Shown here piece by piece: positions 44,507-53,720 of a stretch of DNA of 64,000 nucleotides (position 1 is the first letter of the stretch; every line of letters starts with the position of its first letter). The stretch is taken from positions 175,120-239,119 of the forward strand of contig NZ_JAIVKX010000005.1 in NCBI RefSeq assembly GCF_020524285.1. Direction: 5' to 3'. The DNA is from Alloyangia pacifica (lineage in GTDB: Bacteria; Pseudomonadota; Alphaproteobacteria; Rhodobacterales; Rhodobacteraceae). A program made the translations under genes and the position numbers. The notes under the pieces were generated by a model. It was not told the DNA's origin. It did not search any database and saw only the letters and a program-made list of their open reading frames with translations.

Positions 44507-44830
44507 ATGGTCAAGGTGACCTATGTCGCGGCCGATGGCACGCGCACCGAGGTCGACGCCGCGGTCGGCAGCAACGTGATGCAGACCGCGCTCGACAATG
44601 ACGTCGATGGCATCGTCGGCGAATGCGGCGGGGCGATGATGTGCGCCACCTGCCATTGCTACGTCGACGAGGGCTGGACCGAGGCCACGGGCACGCGGCG
44701 GGATGGCGAGGACGACATGCTCGACTGCGCCGCCGACGAGGTGAAGCCGGTCTCGCGCCTGTCGTGCCAGATCAAGCTGACCGAAGAGCTCGACGGGCTG
44801 GTCGTGCACCTGCCCGAAGAGCAGGTCTGA
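44507..44830 (+). CDS. [2Fe-2S] ferredoxin, adrenodoxin/putidaredoxin type
   Basis: This 107-residue protein has the cluster ligands C40, C46, C49 and C87 (C-x5-C-x2-C-x37-C), exactly the vertebrate-type/putidaredoxin spacing. It passes electrons from the reductase encoded next to the P450. AAGGAGGAG precedes the ATG closely. It is 47 bases after the P450 gene and 3 bases before the reductase gene. Confidence 0.95.
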   Translation: MVKVTYVAADGTRTEVDAAVGSNVMQTALDNDVDGIVGECGGAMMCATCHCYVDEGWTEATGTRRDGEDDMLDCAADEVKPVSRLSCQIKLTEELDGLVVHLPEEQV

Positions 44831-44833
44831 GCG

Positions 44834-46003
44834 ATGCGCGACGTCGTCATCATCGGCGCGGGGCAGGGCGGTCTGCAGGCGGCCATGAGCCTGCGGCAGG
44901 ACGGCTTCGAGGGCACGATCACCCTGATCGGCGCCGAGCCCGGACTCCCCTACCAGCGCCCGCCGCTCTCCAAGGCCTATCTCAAGTCTGGCGATGCCGG
45001 GGCGCTGCAGCTGCGCCCGGAGAGTTTCTTCGAGAGCAAGCAGATCACGCTGGTGGAGGGCACCTGGGTCGACAGCATCGACCGCGAGGCACGAAGGGTG
45101 CACGCCGCAGACCGGGTATTTTCCTATGACCACCTGATCCTCGCCACCGGTACGCGCAACCTGCGTCCGCCGATCCCCGGGGCCGAGCTGGCGCTCGACC
45201 TGCGCACGCGCGAGGATGCGGCCCGGCTGCGCGCCGCGCTCGACAGGCCGATGCGCTGCGCGGTGATCGGCGGCGGCTTCATCGGGCTCGAATTCGCGGC
45301 GGTGGCGCGGGCGCTGGGGCACGAGGTGACGGTGGCCGAAGCCGCGCCGCGGCTGATGGCCCGCGCCGTCTCGCCCGAGACCTCCGCGCGCTTCCTCGCG
45401 ATGCACCGGGACATGGGCACGCGGGTGCACCTGGGCGATCCGGTCTGCGAGGTGCGCGAGGATGGCATTTCGCTGGCGAGCGGCACGCGCATCGAGGCCG
45501 ACCTGGTTCTGATGGCCGCCGGGGTCATCCCGAACACCGAACTGGCCACGGCGGCGGGGCTCGCGGTGGACAATGGCGTCGTGGTCGATGCGCAGCTGCT
45601 CACCACGGACCCGGCGATCTCGGTGCTCGGCGACTGCGCGGTCTTCCCCGATCCGGCGACCGGCCGCCCGGTGCGGCTGGAGTCGGTGCAGGCGGCAACG
45701 GATCATGCGCGGCTCATCTCGAAACGGCTGACGGGCAAGGCCGACGCCCCCTATGCCGCCGTGCCGTGGTTCTGGTCCGACCAGGCCGACTGCAAGCTGC
45801 AGATCGCCGGGCTCGCAGGGGCCGGGGACTGTTCGGTCACGCGCGAGGATGGCGCGACCTTCCGTTTTGCAGGGGAGCGGCTTTCTGCGGTGGAGACGGT
45901 GAACGACGCCCGCACGCACATGCAGTCGCGCAAGCGGCTGGCCGGGGCGCCGGTGCTGCGCAGCGCGCTGGAGGCGGCAGGGTTCGACATGGCGGGCGTC
46001 TGA
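44834..46003 (+). CDS. Ferredoxin reductase (FAD/NAD(P)H-dependent)
   Basis: This 389-residue protein has an N-terminal FAD dinucleotide fold VVIIGAGQGGLQAA, a second fold CAVIGGGFIGLEFAAVA for NAD(P)H, and the FAD-contact motif ISVLGDCAVFPDP. The sequence follows the putidaredoxin/rhodocoxin reductase group. It completes the P450-ferredoxin-reductase operon. Three bases separate it from the ferredoxin stop, so the two are coupled. Confidence 0.94.
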   Translation: MRDVVIIGAGQGGLQAAMSLRQDGFEGTITLIGAEPGLPYQRPPLSKAYLKSGDAGALQLRPESFFESKQITLVEGTWVDSIDREARRVHAADRVFSYDHLILATGTRNLRPPIPGAELALDLRTREDAARLRAALDRPMRCAVIGGGFIGLEFAAVARALGHEVTVAEAAPRLMARAVSPETSARFLAMHRDMGTRVHLGDPVCEVREDGISLASGTRIEADLVLMAAGVIPNTELATAAGLAVDNGVVVDAQLLTTDPAISVLGDCAVFPDPATGRPVRLESVQAATDHARLISKRLTGKADAPYAAVPWFWSDQADCKLQIAGLAGAGDCSVTREDGATFRFAGERLSAVETVNDARTHMQSRKRLAGAPVLRSALEAAGFDMAGV

Positions 46004-46007
46004 GGCC

Positions 46008-46604
46008 CTAGCCCCGGCGCCGGACCTGACGCGTCGCGATCGCGGCGGCGGTCGCGAGCAGTGCCAGCGCGCAGAGCCCGGCCTTGGTCAGCGGCTCCAT
46101 GGTGCCTTCGATGAGCAGCGCATGCGCCGCGGTCGTCGCCACGATCACGGCGGCAAGGCCCCGGTGCACCTGCCGCCACCGCCGCGACCTGCGCCGCCTG
46201 AGCGCCATCAGCCCCGCCGCCAGAACCGCCCACATGGCGATCACGCCCCAGAGCGAGAAGGGCGTCGGCGAGGCGAAGAGCAGCGCGTCGACCACGTCCG
46301 GCGGGCTGGTGATCCACAGGCCGGCGACATGCACGGCCACGGCGGCAACCAGCGCTGCGCCCAGCCACCTATGGAGCAGCCGTGCGCGGCCCCGCGACAG
46401 CCCGGGCAACGCGCTGCGGGCCAGGAGCGGTTGGACCAGGAGAAGGGCGAGCCCCACGATCCCGGCGAAGCCCGCGACGATGTAGACCGGTCGCCGCCAG
46501 GCCAGCAGCGGGCTCTCGGCAGCGGCCAGCACGGGCAGCAGCAGTGCCAGCGCGAGGCCGAGCCAGACCACCACCGCGCGGCTGCGCGGTCCGAGGGCGG
46601 GCAA
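46008..46604 (-). CDS. Ferric-reductase-like / cytochrome b561-like membrane protein
   Basis: This 198-residue protein has about six spans with histidines on two of them (LLHRWLGAALVAAVAVHVAG and RQVHRGLAAVIVATTAAHA), a pattern suited to two haem b groups as in ferric reductase-like transmembrane domains. The likely start is TTG at 46604, 5 bases after the stop of the preceding gene. It converges on the P450 reductase. It may pass electrons across the membrane for its partner at 46610. Confidence 0.65.
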   Translation of the reverse strand: MPALGPRSRAVVVWLGLALALLLPVLAAAESPLLAWRRPVYIVAGFAGIVGLALLLVQPLLARSALPGLSRGRARLLHRWLGAALVAAVAVHVAGLWITSPPDVVDALLFASPTPFSLWGVIAMWAVLAAGLMALRRRRSRRWRQVHRGLAAVIVATTAAHALLIEGTMEPLTKAGLCALALLATAAAIATRQVRRRG

Positions 46605-46609
46605 GCGGA

Positions 46610-47098
46610 TCAGGCCGGCTGCAGCACGAAGTGGGCTTCCAGGCTGCGGTCGCGCGCGCTGCGCATCACCGGCCGCAGGAAGACCGTCTCGAAGGCGCCG
46701 CTGTCGTAGGCGAGATGGCCGTGCGGCTGCCCGAAGGCGGGCACGATCTGCGGCATCTCGAGCCGGAAGCGGCCGGCCTCGTCGCTCAGCGTGGCCCCGT
46801 GGCTGTGCGGGTCGCGCTCGTGGCCCTCGGTGGTATGTGCCCAGATCTGGATGCGCTGCCCGGCGAGGGGAGCGCCATCGCCGGCGCGCCGGACGGTGCC
46901 GGACATCCAGAAGCCGCCGCCGCCGATGCGCTCGACCAGTGGCGCCCCCGGCAGGTAGTTGTTGGCCCCGCCGCGCATCGAGCGGGTCGGCGCCTGCGTC
47001 TGCGCGCGCGCCGGCACGCGCAGGCCGCTCCCGGCGGTGAGCAGCGCGGCACCGGCACCGGCCAAGAGCGTCCGGCGGGTCTGTGAAGCGTGGGTCAT
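46610..47098 (-). CDS. Exported intradiol-dioxygenase-fold protein
   Basis: This 162-residue protein has a twin-arginine signal (RRTLLAGAGAALLTAG) and a C-terminal domain like the core of protocatechuate 3,4-dioxygenase-type proteins (SGTVRRAGDGAPLAGQRIQIW, then DEAGRFRLEMP and QPHGHLAY). The HxH pair of the iron site is there (PHGH), but the tyrosine ligands of the classic enzymes are not seen at their places. It may therefore be non-catalytic or use another metal set. It shares its strand and likely its transcript with the haem-type membrane protein that follows. Confidence 0.6.
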   Translation of the reverse strand: MTHASQTRRTLLAGAGAALLTAGSGLRVPARAQTQAPTRSMRGGANNYLPGAPLVERIGGGGFWMSGTVRRAGDGAPLAGQRIQIWAHTTEGHERDPHSHGATLSDEAGRFRLEMPQIVPAFGQPHGHLAYDSGAFETVFLRPVMRSARDRSLEAHFVLQPA

Positions 47099-47298
47099 GC
47101 GAGGCTCCTTGCTGGAGCGCGCCGGGGCGCGCGGTCTTCAGGGATCCGTAGCCAGTGTACCGCGAAAGCGGCCTCCGCCAAACGTCATGGCGGCGCGCCC
47201 GGTAAAGATGCAGTGAGCCCGGGGTGAGGGGCCTGCGCCTCGATCACCGACATTGCGCACTCCGGGCATGGCCCCGGCGTCCCGCTCCGGGAACGCGC

Positions 47299-48375
47299 TC
47301 AGGCCCGGGGGAAGACCCGCCCGTCGAAGAGTTTGCGGGCGGTGCGCAGGGTTCCGGCGCGCTGCACCTTGCCGTCGGCGCCCAGTTCGAGAAGCACCTC
47401 TGCCGCGCCGGTAGGGTGCTCTATTGCGAACCTCGCGCCCTCGGGCAGCACCGCCACCTCGGCGGCGGGCGTGCCGGGCAGGGTGCAGGCGGTGGCCACG
47501 CTGACCGCGGCGAAGACGCCGATGCCGGCATGGCAGCGGTGGGGGATGAAGCTGCGGGTGCTGATCACCCCGCCCGCCTGCGGCGGCGAGACCAGCGTCA
47601 TCTTGGGCACGGACTTCTCGGAGACACCGCCAAGGGTCATCCGCGGGCCTGCCTGCAGGCGGATCGACTCGAGCCTGGCCTTTAGCGCCGTGTCGCCATC
47701 GAGGGCCTCGCGACTCTCGATGCCGGTGATCCCCATGTCAGAGGCGCGCAGGATCACGCAGGGCATGCCGTTGTCGATCAGCGTGCATTCCACGCCGTCG
47801 ATCACGTCCACCGGATTGCCGCTCGGCAGCAGGGCGCCGCACATGGCGCCCGCCAACCCCTCGAACAGCAGCGGCACCGGCGCGTGATGACCGGGCACCC
47901 CGTCGATGCGCGCCTCGCCCCTGTAGGTGACCCGGCCCCCCGGGGTCTGTACATGGGCGAGGGCGATCTCGCCGGTGTTGCGCATGTGGATGCGCACCTG
48001 GGTCTCGTCGCCCGCGACCGCCACCAGCCCGCGCTCGATGGCGGCGGGGCCGACCCCGGCGAGGATATTGCCGCAGCCCTGCGCGTCCGAGACCAGCGCC
48101 CGATCCACGAAGACCTGCAGGAAAAGATAGTCCACGTCGGCATCCGGGCGCGAGGGTGGCGCCAGCACCGCGACCTTGGAAGTCAGCGGGTCGGCGCCGC
48201 CGATGCCGTCGATCTGCGCCGGGTCGGGCGAGCCCATGATGCGCAGCAGCAGATCGTCGCGCGCCGCGGCCTCCGCAGGCAGCTCCGAGGCGAGGAAATA
48301 GGCCCCCTTGGACGTGCCGCCGCGCATCCAGAGGCAGGGAATGCCCGCTGTCTCGAAATCCTCGGTCTGTCCCAT
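47299..48375 (-). CDS. galD: 4-oxalomesaconate tautomerase
   Basis: This 358-residue PrpF-superfamily isomerase begins near MGQTEDFETAGIPCLWMRGG and has the conserved GTSKGAYFLA, GSPDPAQIDGIGGADPLTSKVA, and C-terminal SFIPHRCHAGIGVF segments. Sequence and context match GalD of Pseudomonas putida, which converts the keto form of 4-oxalomesaconate to its enol form. It is the last gene of the gal-type minus-strand series. Confidence 0.92.
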   Translation of the reverse strand: MGQTEDFETAGIPCLWMRGGTSKGAYFLASELPAEAAARDDLLLRIMGSPDPAQIDGIGGADPLTSKVAVLAPPSRPDADVDYLFLQVFVDRALVSDAQGCGNILAGVGPAAIERGLVAVAGDETQVRIHMRNTGEIALAHVQTPGGRVTYRGEARIDGVPGHHAPVPLLFEGLAGAMCGALLPSGNPVDVIDGVECTLIDNGMPCVILRASDMGITGIESREALDGDTALKARLESIRLQAGPRMTLGGVSEKSVPKMTLVSPPQAGGVISTRSFIPHRCHAGIGVFAAVSVATACTLPGTPAAEVAVLPEGARFAIEHPTGAAEVLLELGADGKVQRAGTLRTARKLFDGRVFPRA

Positions 48376-48441
48376 CTCGCGCCCTCTGCTCTCCCAGAAC
48401 GGATCGGCCGTCGCCGGAGGCCGCGGCCCCGGTGGCCCGTC

Positions 48442-49113
48442 TCAGACGTATTTCAGGCCCTTCTCGGCCAGCCGCCCGCGCATGTCGTAGATGTCGAGCC
48501 CTAGCTCGCCCGCGGCGAGGCGCCGGCGCTTGGCCTCCTCGGCGGCCAGCCGCGCCTCGGCCTTCTCCCGCACCCACTCGGCGTCCTCGCGCCTGACGAC
48601 GACGACGCCGTCGTCATCGGCGACGATCACGTCGCCCGCCGCGATCGCCTGCCCGGCGCAGACCACCGGCACGTTGACCGAGCCCAGCGTTTCCTTGACC
48701 GTGCCCTGCGCGCTGATCGCTTTCGACCAGACCGGGAAGCTCATCTGCGTCAGCTCCTTCACATCGCGGCAACCGGCGTCGATGATAAGCCCGCGGCAGC
48801 CGCGCGCCATCGCCGAGGTCGCCAGCAGATCGCCGAAATAGCCGGTATCGCAGGGCGAGGTCGGCGCGAGCACGAGGATGTCGCCCGCCTGCAGCTGCTC
48901 GATGGCCACATGCACCATCCAGTTGTCGCCCGGCGGCGCCGAGATGGTCACCGCCGATCCGGCGATCTGCGCGCCGGCATAGATGGGCCGCATGTAGCTC
49001 TGCAGGCAGCCCCTGCGGCCCTGCGCTTCGTGTACCGTGGCGACGCCTGCGCGCCCCAGCGCCTCGATGACCTCTGGCGCTGCCCGCGCCACGTTCTGAA
49101 CCACGACTGCCAT
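48442..49113 (-). CDS. galC: 4-carboxy-4-hydroxy-2-oxoadipate aldolase
   Basis: This 223-residue RraA-fold class II aldolase splits 4-carboxy-4-hydroxy-2-oxoadipate to pyruvate and oxaloacetate and may also decarboxylate oxaloacetate. The family motif R116-D117-x2-E120 with its preceding glycine lies in [11 protein letters not shown], as required for Mg binding. The start at 49113 gives [15 protein letters not shown]; a long in-frame upstream extension has no support. It stands between the tautomerase and the VOC dioxygenase on the same strand. Confidence 0.93.
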   Translation of the reverse strand: MAVVVQNVARAAPEVIEALGRAGVATVHEAQGRRGCLQSYMRPIYAGAQIAGSAVTISAPPGDNWMVHVAIEQLQAGDILVLAPTSPCDTGYFGDLLATSAMARGCRGLIIDAGCRDVKELTQMSFPVWSKAISAQGTVKETLGSVNVPVVCAGQAIAAGDVIVADDDGVVVVRREDAEWVREKAEARLAAEEAKRRRLAAGELGLDIYDMRGRLAEKGLKYV

Positions 49114-49190
49114 GACCGCTCTCCCGCTTCTTCTCTTTCCAAATACGCACGTCCCGGCGGTCCCGCAGGCGGCACCGCCGGGCAGGGGTG

Positions 49191-50153
49191 TCAATCCTTC
49201 ACCGGCGGCGTGCCGTGGGTGTGGAAGCTCTCGATGGTCTTCAGACCCCAAGCCTGGCCCTTGTTCCGGTCGTCCTCGGTCCAGCACACCGGCTGCCAGT
49301 CGGGCGCGAGGATCAGCCGCGCGCCGGCATTGGCCAGCTCGACGCGGTTGCCCGCAGGCTCCCAGACGTAGAGGAAGAACGTCCCCTGGATGGCATGCTT
49401 GTGCGGCCCGGTCTCGATGTGCACGCCGTTCTGCAGGAAGATGTCGGCGGCGCGCAGGATGTCCTCGCGCTGGTCGGTGGCATAGGTGACGTGGTGCAGC
49501 CGGGCCTTGCCGCCGCCGTGCTCCTCGGTGCAGGCGAGGTCATAGGTCTTGTTGTTGACGGTGAACCAGCAGCCGCCGATCCGCCCGTTGTCGAGCTGGA
49601 TGTACTCGGTCACGCGCGCGCCGAGGCAGGTCTCCATGAACCGCCGGAACTCTGCGACGTCGGAGCTCAGCAGGTTGAGGTGGTCGAGCCGCCGCGGCGC
49701 GGCACCGGTGAAGGCGCTGGCGGTGTTCTTCAGCGCGGCTTTCTCGGCATCGTCCTGCGGTTCGTACCACCGGGTCTCGTAGTAGATCTCGAAGACATGG
49801 CCGAAGGGGTCCTCGAAGCGGAAGGCGCGGCCGTGGCTGAGGTCGCCCTCGGTCCAGCCGTGCACCTTGTAGCCCGAGGCTTCGATGATCGCGACACGGC
49901 GCTCCAGCGCCTCGGGCGATGCGGCACGGTAGCCGATGTGGGCAACGCCGGTGGTGTCCGAACGGGTCAGCTTGAGCGTGCAATATTCGTAGTCGTCCCA
50001 GGCGCGCAGATAGGCACTGGTCTCGTCCATGCCCGACAGTTTCAGGCCGTAAACGCGGGTGAAGAAATCGAGGCTCTCGTCGAACCTGTCGGTGAGCATT
50101 TCCACATGGCCGAGATGGGCGATGTCGAAGCTGGGATTGGTCGGCTGGCGCAT
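49191..50153 (-). CDS. Type I (VOC) extradiol ring-cleavage dioxygenase
   Basis: This 320-residue protein has two VOC domains (about 1-150 and 151-320). The C-terminal domain keeps the Fe(II) triad of catechol 2,3-dioxygenase-type enzymes, H158 in DHLNLL, H221 in LHHVTY and E272 in EPAGNRVEL. It lies between galB and galC, so it probably opens gallate or a related trihydroxy- or dihydroxy-benzoate to the substrate of the GalD/GalB/GalC steps. The usual ring-cleavage enzyme for that route is of the unrelated LigAB type. Substrate is inferred from context only. Confidence 0.88.
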   Translation of the reverse strand: MRQPTNPSFDIAHLGHVEMLTDRFDESLDFFTRVYGLKLSGMDETSAYLRAWDDYEYCTLKLTRSDTTGVAHIGYRAASPEALERRVAIIEASGYKVHGWTEGDLSHGRAFRFEDPFGHVFEIYYETRWYEPQDDAEKAALKNTASAFTGAAPRRLDHLNLLSSDVAEFRRFMETCLGARVTEYIQLDNGRIGGCWFTVNNKTYDLACTEEHGGGKARLHHVTYATDQREDILRAADIFLQNGVHIETGPHKHAIQGTFFLYVWEPAGNRVELANAGARLILAPDWQPVCWTEDDRNKGQAWGLKTIESFHTHGTPPVKD

Positions 50154-50173
50154 GGTCTGTTCCTTCCTCGGCC

Positions 50174-50905
50174 TCAGAGCTCGTCCACGGTGCGCGGAAA
50201 GATCGACTGGAAACCTTCGGCATATGTGCAGTCACGCCCGCCGGACATGCCGCCGGAGTTGCGCTTGAAGTGGTTGGCGCGCTGCTGCGCGACGCGGGTG
50301 TAATAGTCCCACAGGTGCAGCTGGCCCTCGTTGCACTCCATCGCCTTGCGCTTCTTTTCCCAGACCGGGGTGATGTCGAGGAAGGTGTCGGGCTTCCATC
50401 CCATCTGCTCGGTCTGATGCGGCTCGAAGAGGTAGAGCTGCGGCGCGCCGAGCACCGCCTCTCCCGGGTTGTGGCCCCAGGCCTGGGCGATCATCCGGCA
50501 TTCGAGCGACACCTGCGACATGTACATGTGGTCGGTGTTGTAAGGATCGTACTGAGAATGGCTCATCATAAACTTCGGCTGAACCTTGCGGATCAGATCC
50601 ACCAGCGCGTCCTTGTCGACCCGGTCGAGCTGCAGCGGGTAGTCGCCTTTGTCGAAGCAGACAAGCTCGTGCACGCCGAGCGCCTCGGCGGCCTTCTCGG
50701 CCTCCCCGCGGCGGATGCCCTTGACCTGTTGAAGCGACTTGCCCTCCTTCCAGAGCCGCGCGCTCTCGCCGCGTTCGCCGAAGGAGAGGCAGGCCACGGT
50801 GACCTCGTATCCCAGCTCTGCGTGCAGCGCGATCGCGCCGCCGCAGCGCCAGACGAAATCGGCGGCATGGGCGGACAGGATCAGCGCGGTTTTCTTGTCG
50901 GACAT
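50174..50905 (-). CDS. galB: 4-oxalomesaconate hydratase (PIG-L family)
   Basis: This 243-residue zinc protein is of the PIG-L/LmbE fold with SAHAADFVWRCGGAIALH near its N-terminus in place of the deacetylase HPDDE motif, SHSQYDPYNTDH in the middle and EPHQTEQMGW later. This pattern matches GalB, which hydrates 4-oxalomesaconate to 4-carboxy-4-hydroxy-2-oxoadipate, rather than a sugar deacetylase. It is the first gene of the catabolic series and divergent from a LysR regulator. Confidence 0.92.
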   Translation of the reverse strand: MSDKKTALILSAHAADFVWRCGGAIALHAELGYEVTVACLSFGERGESARLWKEGKSLQQVKGIRRGEAEKAAEALGVHELVCFDKGDYPLQLDRVDKDALVDLIRKVQPKFMMSHSQYDPYNTDHMYMSQVSLECRMIAQAWGHNPGEAVLGAPQLYLFEPHQTEQMGWKPDTFLDITPVWEKKRKAMECNEGQLHLWDYYTRVAQQRANHFKRNSGGMSGGRDCTYAEGFQSIFPRTVDEL

Positions 50906-51122
50906 GATGTCTCCTCCGGGTGTCTTGCCCCGGGCATCTCATGCCGGCCGCGATCAGGGCAATTTCGAAACACGTCCCGCAGCATAAGTTGTGGCTAGAG
51001 TTGGTGGAACGCAGGAAGGTATTGTGGCAAATCTAGCAAAGCCCGGACATCAGCAGGAAGCTTGGCGTGCACCACAGAACAGCCCCCGACAGACAGCCGC
51101 GCCACGGGTGCGCCGCGGCGCG

Positions 51123-52307
51123 ATGATCTCGCGCAACCTTCGTCACCTGCGGGTCTTTCTCGCGGTGCTCGAACTGCGCTCGCTGACGCTGGCTTCTGCG
51201 CGGACCCGGGTGTCGCAGCCGGCCGTGACGCAGGCGCTGGCCAAGCTTGAGGCGCAGGCGCGGGGTCCGCTCTTCGACCGCACGCGGCACGGGGTGTTCG
51301 CGAATGAACGCGGGCGGGTTCTGGGCGCGCGGGTGGCACGGGCCTTCGCCAGGCTCGATCCGGCGCTGGCCGCGCTGTCGCCGCGGCTTTGCCTCACGGC
51401 CTCCAGCTCGCAGCTTGCGGCGCTGATCGCGGTGGTCGACACGGAGAACTTCACGCTCGCGGCGCGCAGCCTCGGCCATGCGCAGCCCACGGTGCACCGC
51501 GCGATCACCCAGATCGAGACCGAAGCAGGGCAGAAGCTGTTCGAGCGGCGACGCAACGGGCTGGTGGCGAGCCGCGCCTCGGCGACACTCGCGCAGGCCG
51601 CGCGGCTGGCCTTTGCCGAGCTGGAGCAGGCGGAGGCGGATCTGGCCGAGATCGACGGGCGCGAGGTCGGGCAGATCGTCATCGGAGCCTTGCCCATGGG
51701 GCGCTCGGTGCTGCTGCCGCAGGCCGTGGCGGCGTTCCGCAGGCAGCGCCCGCAGCAGCCCCTCCGCATCGTCGACGGGCTCTACGACGACCTGCTCGTC
51801 GGGCTGCGGCGCGGTGCGATCGATCTCATTCTCGGCGCGCTGCGCGATCCCGCGCCGATCGGGGACGTGGTGCAGGAGCTGCTCTTCGATGATCAGCTCG
51901 CCATCGTGGTCCGGCCGGGGCATCCGCTGACCGAAGCGGGGGCGCTCGACGTCGAGCTTCTGGCGCGGCAGAGCTGGGTGGTCCCGCGCGAGGGCACGCC
52001 GTCCCGCGCGCAGTTCGATGCCTTCTTCAGGGGGAGCCCCGGCGGCGGGCCTGCAAGCGTGATCGAGGCCGGCTCGATCCTGTTCATGCGCGAGCTCCTG
52101 GCGCGGGGCGACTTCCTCGGCTGCATTTCCGAGGCGCAGGCTGTCGCGGAGATCGCCAATGGCACGCTGCAGAGGCTCGATGTTGCCGCGGGCTGGGAAA
52201 ACAGGCCGATCGGCCTGACCCTGCGAAGCGACTGGGTGCCGACCCGGGCGCAAAGCCTGCTGCTGACGCGCCTCAGGGAGGCGGCCCGGTCCTTCGTTCG
52301 GAACTAG
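51123..52307 (+). CDS. LysR-type regulator with two tandem helix-turn-helix domains
   Basis: This 394-residue protein is about 95 residues longer than usual. It has a complete LysR helix-turn-helix at about 5-65 (LTLASARTRVSQPAVTQALAK) and a second one at about 95-155 (FTLAARSLGHAQPTVHRAITQ). The co-inducer domain follows from about 183. It is divergent from galB with 217 bases between and so is the likely regulator of the gallate-type genes. The start at 51123 (MISRNLRHLR) is the normal LysR beginning. The 217-base gap shows no clear palindromic operator. Confidence 0.9.
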   Translation: MISRNLRHLRVFLAVLELRSLTLASARTRVSQPAVTQALAKLEAQARGPLFDRTRHGVFANERGRVLGARVARAFARLDPALAALSPRLCLTASSSQLAALIAVVDTENFTLAARSLGHAQPTVHRAITQIETEAGQKLFERRRNGLVASRASATLAQAARLAFAELEQAEADLAEIDGREVGQIVIGALPMGRSVLLPQAVAAFRRQRPQQPLRIVDGLYDDLLVGLRRGAIDLILGALRDPAPIGDVVQELLFDDQLAIVVRPGHPLTEAGALDVELLARQSWVVPREGTPSRAQFDAFFRGSPGGGPASVIEAGSILFMRELLARGDFLGCISEAQAVAEIANGTLQRLDVAAGWENRPIGLTLRSDWVPTRAQSLLLTRLREAARSFVRN

Positions 52308-52434
52308 CCCGGATGTGCCTGTCAACCCGGGCGGACGGGGCGGAGGGTGTCGCGGGGGCGTGGCACAAGGGCTGGCGCGATGCACCGGCCCCTGGCGTGT
52401 CGGACACCTGCTGCGCTCAGGCTCAGGCGTGGGC

Positions 52435-53619
52435 TCAGGCGCGGGCGAAGCCCGAGGTGCGCTCGCGGAAGATGGCCACCGCCAGTCCCGCGCCCACCAG
52501 CGCCGCTGCGGCGAAGACCATGAAGGCGAGATGGAAGCCGCCGGTGGAGATCAGCGGCTGTGTCAGGATCGGCGAGATGAACTGGCCGATGAACAGGCTG
52601 AAGGTCAGGGCGCCCGAGGCCATGCCGTGATGGCGCATCGGCACCGCGTCCAGCACGGAGTTCAGCAGCGTCGGCACGATCAGCCCCGGACCCATGCCCA
52701 CCAGAAGAGAGGCCGCCGCGATCATCGGCACCAGTTGCACGTAGCTCATCAGCAGGAAGCCCGCCGCCAGCATGACGAAACCCGCGCCCAAAACGCCGCC
52801 GCGTCCGAGGGTGGCGCGCAGCCGCGGATAGACCATCGCGATGGCGCCGGCGGCGAAGGTCACGCAGACCATCATGAAGGCCGCGGTGCTGGGGTCGGTA
52901 TGGCCAAGCTCGCCAAGATAGAAGGCGATCTGCGTCGGCAGGATGTAGAAGGTGGAGAAGGTCAGGGCCATGAGCGCCAGCCCCAGGCCCAAGACCACCG
53001 GCCAGCCGTCCTGTCCCTGCGCCGTCGGATGGCTGCCGTCCTCGTGCGAATGGCTCTTCGGCTCATCGAGGCAGAGGTAGAGGATCGGCAGGTAGACCAG
53101 GCCCGCGAGGTAGAGGGCGAAGGGATAGAAGGACGAGTGGTTCGCCAGTTGCCCTGCCACGGCGATGAAGATCAGACCGCCGAAATTGATGAAGGTCATC
53201 TGCAGGCCCATGAACCTGCCGCGCTCGGGGCCGTGGAAGTACTGCGCCACCAGCGCGGTCATCGCCGTCATCAGCAAGGCAACGCTTACGCCCAGGACAA
53301 GGCGCGTCGCCAGAAGGACATGCAGGCTTGGGGCCCAGAGACCGGCGCTGCCCGCGAGTCCGAACAGCGCGGCGCCGGTGATCAGCATGGCCTTGCGTCC
53401 GACCCGATCCACCAGAAGCCCCGCGAAGGGCGCGATCACCGCGACCGTCAGCGACGGTGCGGTGATCAGCAGGCGGGTCAGCAGATCGGCATTCGGGGTC
53501 GCGGCGAAATAGGTCGCGATCCCCGGAAGCCCGGGGCTGATGATGGCATTGGACATGACCGTCAGCGTCGCGGCGAGAAGCAACGCGACGGCGCGACGGT
53601 CCTTCAGAAGAGAACCCAT
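52435..53619 (-). CDS. MFS transporter, drug-efflux type
   Basis: This 394-residue protein has twelve predicted spans, the MFS loop motif GLLVDRVGRKAML between spans 2 and 3, and a central cytosolic loop with a histidine-rich stretch (SHSHEDGSH). The pattern resembles multidrug or sugar efflux permeases. The start at 53619 has AGG at 8 bases; a GTG at 53628 is possible. It is divergent from the TetR gene with a shared operator between them, so it is probably the efflux pump controlled by that repressor. Confidence 0.9.
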   Translation of the reverse strand: MGSLLKDRRAVALLLAATLTVMSNAIISPGLPGIATYFAATPNADLLTRLLITAPSLTVAVIAPFAGLLVDRVGRKAMLITGAALFGLAGSAGLWAPSLHVLLATRLVLGVSVALLMTAMTALVAQYFHGPERGRFMGLQMTFINFGGLIFIAVAGQLANHSSFYPFALYLAGLVYLPILYLCLDEPKSHSHEDGSHPTAQGQDGWPVVLGLGLALMALTFSTFYILPTQIAFYLGELGHTDPSTAAFMMVCVTFAAGAIAMVYPRLRATLGRGGVLGAGFVMLAAGFLLMSYVQLVPMIAAASLLVGMGPGLIVPTLLNSVLDAVPMRHHGMASGALTFSLFIGQFISPILTQPLISTGGFHLAFMVFAAAALVGAGLAVAIFRERTSGFARA

Positions 53620-53646
53620 GGGAGGCACCTGTACATATGGGGGAGA

Positions 53647-53675
53647 TTACAGTTTACAAATTTTGTAACCTGTAA
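53647..53675. promoter_or_regulatory. TetR operator between the MFS and TetR genes
   Basis: TTACAGTTTACAAA (53647-53660), one central T and TTTGTAACCTGTAA (53662-53675) form a 29-bp palindrome with 13 of 14 positions matching. It sits 28 bases before the MFS start and 46 bases before the TetR start, so one bound repressor dimer pair could close both promoters. Confidence 0.85.
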
Positions 53676-53720
53676 GATGAAGACATTCAAGCGCGCAGCT
53701 ATCGGAAAGGGCGCAGAAGG

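Noticed and set aside
50174..50905. LmbE-type N-acetylglucosamine deacetylase as the name for the PIG-L protein
   Set aside because: The HPDDE motif is replaced by HAADF and the neighbours are gallate-pathway genes, which matches GalB hydratase.
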